Assembly (NCBI RefSeq): GCF_001020565.1
Contig: NZ_LDAS01000001.1
Span: 1,340,402 to 1,404,401 of the forward strand
DNA: 64,000 nt
Source: Maribacter thermophilus
GTDB lineage: Bacteria > Bacteroidota > Bacteroidia > Flavobacteriales > Flavobacteriaceae
Direction of reading: 5' to 3'
Part shown: piece after piece, positions 52,768 through 60,835 of the stretch
Layout: the number at the start of each line of letters is the position of its first letter
Numbering within the stretch: position 1 is the first letter of the stretch
The notes under the pieces: model-generated
Seen by the model: the letters and a program-made list of their open reading frames with translations, nothing else
What the model was told of the DNA's origin: nothing
The model's database searches: none
Program-made: the position numbers and the translations under genes

Positions 52768-55176
52768 TTAATGAAAGCAGTCCATTCCTATAGGTGAACC
52801 ATCGGGAATTTTTGGAGAAGGTACCACCTTAAATGTTTCTGGATACTCGTAGAAATTATTTATTCTTCTGGCAATTTCTCCCTTTATAGGGTCTTTCATA
52901 GCTTCCTGTGCAGCGGAAAGATTTAATTTTTGAAGATATTGGTTAGCGATAGCATTTACCTGAGGGTGCACCTTATCGCTTGCAGCAAGATTCATTATAT
53001 AAAACAATACCCTAAAATTGATATTTTGTTGTACCTCGTTCTTGTAAGGGTCTTTATGCTTTTTATCAAAAGTATTGGATACCACTTCTTGTAATACCTC
53101 TTGTAAACCAATGTTATTGGGATCTAAGGCTTTTTGTTGAATTAACCTAGAGGCTCTTTCTGGATGTAAAAGCAATTCTAAGGTCATATCTGCAGCAGTT
53201 TCCGGAGCTGATAATGCATCAAAGGCAACTCCTGTTTTTCCTTTTAAAGACTCTCTTGTTCTTCCATAACCAATGGATCTAGGAGGAAAAAGGGACAATT
53301 TTTCTTTTGGTATCGCAATTTCTTCAGCGTCCAAGGTCAGTAATACTGCCTTTAACGCCTGTTCTTGGCTCTTTTTGTCTACAGGAGCAACGGTCAACTG
53401 CCCGTCTCCCTTTACCGTATAGTTATAATCCAAGCCACCGACTACCTTTGTAGCCGCTTCTGTTTGGTACCTATGAAAAAAGTATAAAGGCGCAAACACA
53501 TCTTCCAATACAGAATTTGGTTCGTTGGTTTTAATATTATCTATAGAAAAATTGGAAATGGCCGTTTTTCTGACACCCAACATAGCCTTAAGTTCATCAC
53601 TAATAGATTTTCCGTTGTCCCATAAATGGGCATAGGCATGCGCCCCTCCCATTGGTCTTGCGTCTTGGTCAGATATATATCTTAGACCTTTGGCCGAGGC
53701 ATCTTCCAAAATTTTGTTCAAGGCCTCTCGTTCATCGGTTCCTTCAGGAAAAACACTATAGGCGTAAGCCACCGTTACCTTGTCCCACTCCCCAATACCG
53801 GTGTCATATGCATCGGTAAAATCTATTTCCCCATTTTTTAATGAAAATTGTGGATGTGGGTAATCCATTACAGATGCCCTATTATTGGTACTAGCGGCAA
53901 AGTTATGGGCAAAACCCAAGGTATGCCCTATTTCATGAGCCGATAACTGACGGATACGTGCCAGAGCCAAATCTAACATTGTTTTATAATTATCGTCACG
54001 TTCCGCAAAAGGTTTGTTCATTAAGGCCTGTGCTATTAAAAAGTCTTGACGAATTCGCAAACTACCCAAACTTACATGCCCCTTAATTATTTCTCCTGTT
54101 CTTGGGTCGGCCACACTTGCCCCATAGCTCCACCCTCTTGTAGATCTATGTACCCATTGTATAACGTTGTACCTTATATCTAACGGGTCGGCATCGTCCG
54201 GCAACATCTTTACTTGAAACGCATTTTTGAAACCAATAGCTTCAAAAGCTTGGTTCCACCATCTGCCACCATCCAATAGGGCAGACCTTACAGGTTCTGG
54301 CGTACCATTGTCCAAATAATAAATAATGGGCTCAACGGCCTCACTAACCTCTAGATCAGGATTTTTTTTCTCTAAACGATGGCGCGGAATAAATCTTTTA
54401 ATCAACGATTCCTCTACAGGTGTCGCATAATCATAGTAAGAAAAAGGATAAGCCCCCGATCTAGGATCAAAAGCCCGTTTTTTAAATCCGTCGTCGGGTA
54501 GTTCTATAAAAGAGTAATGTTGCGCTACCGTTATTAAACCTGGAGTAGGCACCACACTTCTTACATAACTTCCTTTAGGGCTCCCTTTAAAGGTCATGGT
54601 AACATCGAACTCTATATTTTTTGGAAAGGCTTTGGTCCTATCCAAGTCAATAGCACTTTTCTCTTTGTCCAAAGAATAATTACCTTGATCGCTACGTTGT
54701 AACCTGGCAGACACGCCATGTGTGTCTTGCATTAAAAAGTTGGTAATATCGATTACATAAACCCCGTTTTTTTGTTCTTCGATAGGAAAACCGAACAAAA
54801 CGGACTTTGCAAAGGCCTGTTCTACTGATTTTTTTTCAAGCTCATTATCGGTCAATGCCCTAAATTTTAAATTAGGCTGAACCAACAGAAGTTTGTTTCC
54901 CGCCTTTCTAAAGAATACCACCCGCTCATTACCCAATTGCCCCCTATCAAGGCCAATATCATTACTTCCTATTCCACTGCTCAATGAGGATACATAAAGA
55001 AATTCTTTCTCAAGGTCCTTCACCTCTAGAAATATTTTATCGTTGCCTTCGTCATAATAGAAGTCAAAAAATCCTTCATATTTTTCAAAATTCTTCTTTT
55101 TTTCAGAGAACTGTGCAGATACAAAGACCGCACAAAAAAGGGTAAGGGTCAAAAATAACGGTAGCGCTTTTTTCAT
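52768..55176 (-). CDS. Zinc-dependent metalloprotease (DUF5117/DUF5118 family)
   Basis: About 802 residues from the ATG at 55176 (MKKALPLFLTLTLFCAVFVSA signal peptide); ATGs at 55182 and 55197 are also possible. The N-terminal region (DUF5117-like: FLYVSSLSSGIGSNDIGLDRGQLGNERVVFFRK) leads into the gluzincin/metzincin-type site HEIGHTLGFAHNFAAS near residue 410, with the zinc ligands H-E-x-x-H and a third histidine. The C-terminal region of about 350 residues is a DUF4953-like tail. It is exported and probably digests proteins in the periplasm or outside. Single gene. Confidence 0.9.
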   Translation of the reverse strand: MKKALPLFLTLTLFCAVFVSAQFSEKKKNFEKYEGFFDFYYDEGNDKIFLEVKDLEKEFLYVSSLSSGIGSNDIGLDRGQLGNERVVFFRKAGNKLLLVQPNLKFRALTDNELEKKSVEQAFAKSVLFGFPIEEQKNGVYVIDITNFLMQDTHGVSARLQRSDQGNYSLDKEKSAIDLDRTKAFPKNIEFDVTMTFKGSPKGSYVRSVVPTPGLITVAQHYSFIELPDDGFKKRAFDPRSGAYPFSYYDYATPVEESLIKRFIPRHRLEKKNPDLEVSEAVEPIIYYLDNGTPEPVRSALLDGGRWWNQAFEAIGFKNAFQVKMLPDDADPLDIRYNVIQWVHRSTRGWSYGASVADPRTGEIIKGHVSLGSLRIRQDFLIAQALMNKPFAERDDNYKTMLDLALARIRQLSAHEIGHTLGFAHNFAASTNNRASVMDYPHPQFSLKNGEIDFTDAYDTGIGEWDKVTVAYAYSVFPEGTDEREALNKILEDASAKGLRYISDQDARPMGGAHAYAHLWDNGKSISDELKAMLGVRKTAISNFSIDNIKTNEPNSVLEDVFAPLYFFHRYQTEAATKVVGGLDYNYTVKGDGQLTVAPVDKKSQEQALKAVLLTLDAEEIAIPKEKLSLFPPRSIGYGRTRESLKGKTGVAFDALSAPETAADMTLELLLHPERASRLIQQKALDPNNIGLQEVLQEVVSNTFDKKHKDPYKNEVQQNINFRVLFYIMNLAASDKVHPQVNAIANQYLQKLNLSAAQEAMKDPIKGEIARRINNFYEYPETFKVVPSPKIPDGSPIGMDCFH

Positions 55177-55375
55177 GGTCATAATTGGTTTTAGCATTAA
55201 AAATATGCAAATTCTAGTTAATACTTTTTATAGTGGGCCACCAAAACCAAAAAACAGGATTTAAATAAAAATTCGTGTTTTAATTATTGAAAACGAAATA
55301 TTCGAGTCCTATTAATATTAAAATATCATATGTTTTTAACAGAATAAAAATTACCTTTTAGGAAAACTAAATTGT

Positions 55376-56839
55376 ATGACCAACATCAAAAATCAAATTT
55401 TCTCATCCTATCAAAAAAACCCTGATTTATATGATGAAATTTATGATGATGAAGGGAAGGTAAAAGCTGTTTACCAAAAATTATTCGATATTTATGGAGG
55501 GCATTCCATCCAAGATTATGTAAATCTAAATTCAAAGGCAAAATCCTCATTTTTTAATCAAGGTATAACCTTTCAGGTCTACGGGGAAGACAATGTACAG
55601 GAAAAGATTTTCCCATTTGACCTTTTTCCCCGGATTATAGATTACGATGAATGGGAAATTATAGAAAAAGGTTCTATTCAGAGAAGCAAGGCCTTAAATC
55701 TATTTTTATGGGATATTTACCATGACAAGAACATTCTTCGTGAAAACATTGTTCCCTTAGAACTTATCACCTCGTCGGTAAACTATCTAGACCAAATGAA
55801 CGGTATAGATCCTCCGGGCGGCATTTACAACCACATTTCGGGAACCGACATCATTAAGCACAAAGACGGCAAATACTATGTATTGGAAGACAATATTAGG
55901 TGCCCTTCGGGGGTAAGTTATGTAATTTGCAACCGAACAGCCCTAAAAAGAGCTTTGTTCGGCGTATTCAACCATTACAAAACACATACCGTTACAAATT
56001 ATGCAGAAAACCTTTTAGACCTTTTGGAGTCTGTTAAACCCAAAGGGGTAGATATACCCAATTGTGTAGTCATTACCCCGGGCATGTACAACTCGGCCTT
56101 TTACGAACATTCTTATTTGGCAAAGACCATGGGTGTTGAGCTAGTTGAAGGTAGAGACCTTTTCGTCGAGAACGACTTTGTTTATATGAAAACAATCCAA
56201 GGACCAGAAAAGGTAGATGTTATCTACCGTCGTATCGATGATAGTTTTCTAGACCCTTTAGAGTTTAGGCCAGATTCCGCATTAGGGGTACCCGGACTAT
56301 TCTCAGCATACAAAAAAGGCAACGTAACCTTGGCAAATGCCCCTGGCACAGGAGTTGCCGACGACAAAGCAGTATACACCTACATGCCAGAAATCATAAG
56401 ATACTACCTTGGGGAAGAACCCATCTTAAACAATGTACACACCTATCATTGTAGTAGACCGTCAGAATTGGAGTATGTTCTTGACAATATAAAAGACCTT
56501 GTAATAAAACCCGTAGACGAGGCCGGCGGTTATGGTATTTCTATTGGAGACAGTTTGAGCAAAGAAGAAATAGAAAAGGTTAGAAAACAGATAAAGGAAT
56601 GCCCAAGAAAATATGTTGCCCAACCCATCATGTCTTTATCGGTGCACCCTACCTACATAGATAAAAGTGAATCTTTTGAGCAACGCCATGTAGACCTTAG
56701 GACCTTTACAATTTTAGGAGAGGACAAGCAATTTGTACTAAAGGGCGGATTAACAAGAGTGGCCCTAAAAAAAGGAAATCTAATAGTAAACTCTTCTCAA
56801 GGAGGTGGGTCAAAAGATACCTGGGTACTAAAAAAATAA
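55376..56839 (+). CDS. Circularly permuted type-2 ATP-grasp protein
   Basis: 487 residues matching the DUF404/DUF407 family. The N-terminal part contains FFNQGITFQVYG and RIIDYDEWEIIEKGSIQRSKALNLFLWDIYHDKNIL. KHKDGKYYVLEDNIRCPSGVSYV is the nucleotide-binding segment. VIKPVDEAGGYGISIGD and HVDLRTFTIL are the rearranged ATP-grasp residues. Members are predicted to ligate amines to carboxylates of peptides. It lies 8 bases before the alpha-E gene and is part of the trio. Confidence 0.93.
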   Translation: MTNIKNQIFSSYQKNPDLYDEIYDDEGKVKAVYQKLFDIYGGHSIQDYVNLNSKAKSSFFNQGITFQVYGEDNVQEKIFPFDLFPRIIDYDEWEIIEKGSIQRSKALNLFLWDIYHDKNILRENIVPLELITSSVNYLDQMNGIDPPGGIYNHISGTDIIKHKDGKYYVLEDNIRCPSGVSYVICNRTALKRALFGVFNHYKTHTVTNYAENLLDLLESVKPKGVDIPNCVVITPGMYNSAFYEHSYLAKTMGVELVEGRDLFVENDFVYMKTIQGPEKVDVIYRRIDDSFLDPLEFRPDSALGVPGLFSAYKKGNVTLANAPGTGVADDKAVYTYMPEIIRYYLGEEPILNNVHTYHCSRPSELEYVLDNIKDLVIKPVDEAGGYGISIGDSLSKEEIEKVRKQIKECPRKYVAQPIMSLSVHPTYIDKSESFEQRHVDLRTFTILGEDKQFVLKGGLTRVALKKGNLIVNSSQGGGSKDTWVLKK

Positions 56840-56847
56840 TAAATCAT

Positions 56848-57795
56848 ATGTTAGCAAGAGTAGCCAACAATCTTTTTTGGATGGGCCGTTATATCGAACG
56901 TTCCGAACATATAGCACGGTACATGAACGTTAATTATTTTTCTTCGTTAGATGCCCCCAATCAACTGTCGCAAGATCGCCAATTTGTATTGAGATCTATG
57001 TTGTTCATGGTTGGAGAACCGGAAAAAGACAATAACATAATATTAAAGGAAGAGGACATTCTATATAAGATAGGCCTTGACCCCAATTTTGAATTTTCAA
57101 TATTGAACAATGTAAAACAAGCTAGGGAAAATGCCAATAGCGCCAGAGACCTGATTTCAACGGAACTCTATGAGGCCATCAATAAATTTTACCATTTTGT
57201 GCTGAATTACCCTAGAGAAATATTTGTTAAAAGTGGATTGTATGACTTTACCACCAATATTTCGGAAATGAGCGCAATTTTAAGGGGAAAAATAAGGGGA
57301 ACCCTTCTGCACGATTCTATTTATGCCATTATTTTAATGGGTGTCAATATAGAAAGAGCCACGCAGGTTACACGTATGATAAACGCAAAATACAACGACG
57401 CATTGTTGACCCATGGAGACAACAATGTACTCTTTAGCAAAAGTGCCGAATGGGCCACCTTACTAAAATGTGCGGAATCTTATGATATGATGAGAAGAAT
57501 TTATAAAAAAACCCCGACCAGCATTTCCACTCTAGAGTTTTTGATTCTGAATCCAAACTGCCCTCGATCGGTCATGAATTCACTTAATCAAGTCTATCGG
57601 CATGTAAAAATATTGAACCCCAAAAAAAGATATGATAAAAACTCCACCACTTTCTTAATTGGAAGGGTGCGCGCAGAATACCAGTATAAATATATAGAAG
57701 AAATAGAGCAAGACATTAAATCCCTTATTGAAAACATACTCAAAAGTCTAAACGACATAAGCAATAAGATAAATGAAGAGTTCTTTAATTATTAG
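56848..57795 (+). CDS. Alpha-E domain protein (DUF403)
   Basis: 315 residues, all helical in appearance. The N-terminal MLARVANNLFWMGRYIERSEHIARYMNV is the DUF403 signature. Later conserved helices include NVKQARENANSARDLISTELYEAIN and FLILNPNCPRSVMNSLNQV. Its activity is unproven. In all organisms I know it travels with the permuted ATP-grasp and a transglutaminase, as here. A -7 box precedes the next gene. Confidence 0.92.
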   Translation: MLARVANNLFWMGRYIERSEHIARYMNVNYFSSLDAPNQLSQDRQFVLRSMLFMVGEPEKDNNIILKEEDILYKIGLDPNFEFSILNNVKQARENANSARDLISTELYEAINKFYHFVLNYPREIFVKSGLYDFTTNISEMSAILRGKIRGTLLHDSIYAIILMGVNIERATQVTRMINAKYNDALLTHGDNNVLFSKSAEWATLLKCAESYDMMRRIYKKTPTSISTLEFLILNPNCPRSVMNSLNQVYRHVKILNPKKRYDKNSTTFLIGRVRAEYQYKYIEEIEQDIKSLIENILKSLNDISNKINEEFFNY

Positions 57796-57809
57796 AGAAT
57801 TAAATAATC

Positions 57810-57817
57810 TATTTTTG
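57810..57817 (+). promoter_or_regulatory. Possible -7 box before the transglutaminase
   Basis: TATTTTTG matches TAnnTTTG, 21 bases before the start codon at 57839. An independent internal promoter is possible. Confidence 0.35.
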
Positions 57818-57838
57818 TAACAATAATGCAGAAAGTTT

Positions 57839-58705
57839 ATGTCGAAAGAATATACTGTTACCTATACAGCCGAAAACACGTATGAAAATTGGGTCGATGA
57901 TGCTTTTTGGCAATTTTTGATTATTCCGGAAGAGAATGAAACGCAAGATTTGGTCTCTATCGATTTCACAAATTCCATACATGCCATAAACCAGTTTTCC
58001 ATTAACGGTTACGGCTTTAATACCATTCGACTACATACCAGAAAAAAATTCAAAGAAATATCATTTAAAGCTACTTTTAAAATTATAAAATCTTTTCAGG
58101 ACAATACCCGAACACCATCTACCCCATCAATGGAGGAATATTCCAGATTGGCATCTACGACAGATTTCAAAGTAGATTTCGAAAAATATCTTAGGGAAAC
58201 ACGTCTTACCTCGATCCCCAATTCAAAAACAGGCCTTTTTGAATTTATCCCCTCTCTATCTATCTATGAAAATTTGTTGGCCTTGAACAACTGGACCTAC
58301 ATATACCTACAATACACCGCCGGCGTTACAGATGTAAATACCACCCTAGACGAAATAATAGATAAAAAGCATGGGGTATGCCAAGATTTTACACACCTTT
58401 TCTGTGCGATATCAAAACTAAACGGAATACCAGCCAGATATGTTTCGGGTTATTTAAATCATGAAAGTGGCTTTTTTGGAGATTCTCAAATGCACGCATG
58501 GGCAGAAACGTATATACCTTCATTAGGATGGGTCGGATTTGACCCCACAAACAATATTGTAGCAGACCACAACCACATCAAAGTTAGCCATGGAAAGGAT
58601 TATGATGACTGCTCACCTCTAAAAGGCGTTATTTATACCCAAGGATCCAACAAAACTTCACACTCCGTCTCGGTAGTAAGCCAGCAAAAGGCAGCACAAC
58701 AATAA
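57839..58705 (+). CDS. Transglutaminase-like cysteine protease/ligase
   Basis: 288 residues. The N-terminal region (5-110) matches the bacterial transglutaminase N domain. The core has the triad C181 in KHGVCQDFTH, H219 in SQMHAWAE and D235 in VGFDPTNN. It is cytoplasmic (no signal). Such proteins in this trio are predicted to cut or modify peptides made by the ATP-grasp enzyme. It begins 44 bases after the alpha-E stop. Confidence 0.92.
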   Translation: MSKEYTVTYTAENTYENWVDDAFWQFLIIPEENETQDLVSIDFTNSIHAINQFSINGYGFNTIRLHTRKKFKEISFKATFKIIKSFQDNTRTPSTPSMEEYSRLASTTDFKVDFEKYLRETRLTSIPNSKTGLFEFIPSLSIYENLLALNNWTYIYLQYTAGVTDVNTTLDEIIDKKHGVCQDFTHLFCAISKLNGIPARYVSGYLNHESGFFGDSQMHAWAETYIPSLGWVGFDPTNNIVADHNHIKVSHGKDYDDCSPLKGVIYTQGSNKTSHSVSVVSQQKAAQQ

Positions 58706-58770
58706 AACAGATATCAACAATTCCAAATTTGGTAAAAAAGAATACTATTTTTACCAGAAATTTTATCTAG

Positions 58771-59872
58771 ATGAGTATAACTACAGACCACTATAAAGGT
58801 CTTATTGATCGCCTTGGTGCGTTAAGGAGGTATCTTTGACATTGATGCCAAACTTATAGAAATAGAAAACGAACAAGAGAAAACATTAGCTCCGGATTTT
58901 TGGGACAACCCCCAAGAAGCCCAGGCCCACATGAAATATATTCAGTCCAAAAAGAAATGGGTAGACGACTATAATGCGGCCAGTACTTTAGTTAACGACC
59001 TAGAGGTACTGATAGAATTTCAGCAAGAAGGCGAGGTATCTGAAGAAGAAGTAGACTTGCAATACAAAAAGGCTTTGGATGCGTTGGAAAAAATGGAGTT
59101 CAAGAACATGCTTTCAGAAGAAGGCGACGAACTGCCCGCAGTTTTGCAAATTACGGCAGGCGCCGGAGGTACAGAGAGTTGCGATTGGGCAGCAATGTTG
59201 ATGCGCATGTACATGATGTGGGCCGAAAAAAATGGGTACAAGGTAAAAGAACTCAATTTTCAAGAAGGGGACGTTGCCGGTATTAAGACCGTAACATTAG
59301 AAATCGACGGAGAGTTTGCCTTTGGTTGGCTAAAAGGCGAAAATGGCGTACACCGTTTGGTACGTATCTCACCTTTCGACAGCAATGCAAAAAGGCACAC
59401 CTCTTTTGTTTCGGTTTACGTGTACCCATTGGTGGACGATAGCATCGAAATTGATGTAAACCCAGCAGATATAACCATTACAACGGCTAGATCTAGTGGT
59501 GCCGGTGGGCAGAATGTAAATAAAGTGGAAACCAAAGTACAATTGGTACACCACCCCACGGGAATTCAAATTTCATGTTCCGATTCTAGAAGTCAGCACG
59601 ATAACCGTGCCACGGCCATGAAAATGTTGAAATCCCAACTTTATGAAATAGAGCTGCGCAAGAAAATGGAAGCTCGACAAGAAATTGAGTCCTCAAAAAT
59701 GAAAATAGAATGGGGCTCACAAATTAGAAATTATGTAATGCACCCCTATAAATTGGTAAAGGATGTTAGAACCGGAGAGGAAACAGGCAATGTAGATGCC
59801 GTATTGGATGGCGATATAGACGCGTTCTTAAAATCTTACCTAATGATGATGGGCCAAAAAGAAGAAGAATAA
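58771..59872 (+). CDS. prfB: Peptide chain release factor 2, with programmed +1 frameshift
   Basis: RF2 reads UAA and UGA stop codons. From ATG 58771 the first 22 codons end at an in-frame TGA (58837-58839). The codons before it are AGG AGG TAT CTT TGA, preceded by the Shine-Dalgarno-like AGGAGG. A +1 slip on CTT gives the remaining 344 codons up to 59872, total 366 residues, the normal RF2 length. The tripeptide SPF is in [16 protein letters not shown], and the peptide-release motif is in [12 protein letters not shown]. Reading only from the ATG at 58931 would miss about 50 conserved residues. The frameshift regulates its own level. Confidence 0.96.
58823..58840 (+). promoter_or_regulatory. 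RF2 frameshift site
   Basis: AAGGAGGTATCTTTGAC: an internal Shine-Dalgarno sequence, slippery CTT, stop TGA and following C. This matches the known autoregulatory site. Confidence 0.95.
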
Positions 59873-59896
59873 ACTGTTTACACTAATTATACAACA

Positions 59897-60241
59897 ATGA
59901 TTAAGATATACCACAATCCAAGATGTAGAAAATCTAGGGAAGGATTAGAACTATTGGAAAAGTCTGGCAAGAAATTTGAAGTCAAAAGATATCTTGAAGA
60001 TATACCTTCAAAAGAAGAGCTAAGGGAAGTTTTAAAGTGTCTTGGCATCACGGCCGAAAACCTGGTAAGAAAAAATGAAGCCATTTGGAAAGAAAATTAC
60101 AGAAACAGACTCTTATCAGATGAAGATATATTGGACGCCATGATAAAACACCCCAAATTAATAGAAAGACCTATCGTCGTAAAAGATGGCAGGGCGGTCA
60201 TAGGCAGACCTTCTGCCAACATAGAGAACCTGATTTCATAA
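59897..60241 (+). CDS. ArsC/Spx-family protein (arsenate-reductase-like)
   Basis: 114 residues of thioredoxin fold. The reactive cysteine is C10 in IYHNPRCRKSREGLELL. The core is RYLEDIPSKEELREVLKCLGI, and the family's conserved end RPIVVKDGRAVIGRPSANIENL is present. ArsC members reduce arsenate with glutaredoxin. No arsenic genes are near, so it may be a housekeeping thiol-redox or Spx-like protein. Start at 59897 has good RBS spacing (CAACA before ATG; Bacteroidota often lack a canonical RBS). Confidence 0.88.
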   Translation: MIKIYHNPRCRKSREGLELLEKSGKKFEVKRYLEDIPSKEELREVLKCLGITAENLVRKNEAIWKENYRNRLLSDEDILDAMIKHPKLIERPIVVKDGRAVIGRPSANIENLIS

Positions 60242-60324
60242 ATTTATGATTTAGGGGTCTCAACAATTAACAAATAATTAACCAATCATACTTAAACCAA
60301 AGTATAATTTCACAATCTAACGTT

Positions 60325-60831
60325 ATGAAAAATATTTTAATACTTAGTCGTTTTAATGTTTTTGCCGTAGTACTATTATTATTTGCCGGCAGTGAAATTT
60401 ATGGCCAATATGGTTACGGAGGTTATGGCTATGGAAGAGGAGGTTACGGTTATGGAAGACAGAGAACTGGTATTCCGCAAGCCCAAGAGACCCCCAAAGA
60501 AGAAGAGCCCAAAACAGCCGAAGAAATTGTTGATGCTGAAATGCCCTCTATTACCGAGGCGTTACAACTAAACGATTTTGAAAGTGCCGTATTAAGTTCT
60601 GTTTTAAAAAAATACGTTCAGGAAAGAATCGAAGCTCAAATTTTAAAGCTTCCACCTGAAAAAATGAGGGAAGTTTATGAAAACATTACCAAAAAACAAG
60701 ACGAAGAACTAAGGGCCGGCCTGCCAGCCGATAAATATGAGGCTTTTGTTGAACTTCAAAAAAATGGAGTCGCGAAAACATTGAAAAAGAAGAAAAAACA
60801 AAAAAAGAAACAAAAGAAAAACAAAAACTAA
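60325..60831 (+). CDS. Exported Gly/Tyr-rich protein coupled to a TonB-dependent receptor
   Basis: 168 residues, unknown. A signal peptide (ILSRFNVFAVVLLLFAGSEIYG) is followed by a short Gly-Tyr-rich tract, YGGYGYGRGGYGYGR, then an acidic linker (EEEPKTAEEIVDAEMP). A helical domain at about 75-145 follows (LNDFESAVLSSVLKKYVQERIEAQIL, LPPEKMREVYENI). The C-terminus is very Lys-rich. The next gene, a TonB-dependent receptor, starts only 4 bases after its stop, so the two are one operon and probably work together at the outer membrane. Confidence 0.8.
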   Translation: MKNILILSRFNVFAVVLLLFAGSEIYGQYGYGGYGYGRGGYGYGRQRTGIPQAQETPKEEEPKTAEEIVDAEMPSITEALQLNDFESAVLSSVLKKYVQERIEAQILKLPPEKMREVYENITKKQDEELRAGLPADKYEAFVELQKNGVAKTLKKKKKQKKKQKKNKN

Positions 60832-60835
60832 ACTA

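Noticed and set aside
58931-59872. Shorter prfB reading beginning at ATG 58931
   Set aside because: The frame continues upstream to the +1 frameshift site, and the full 366-residue length matches RF2.
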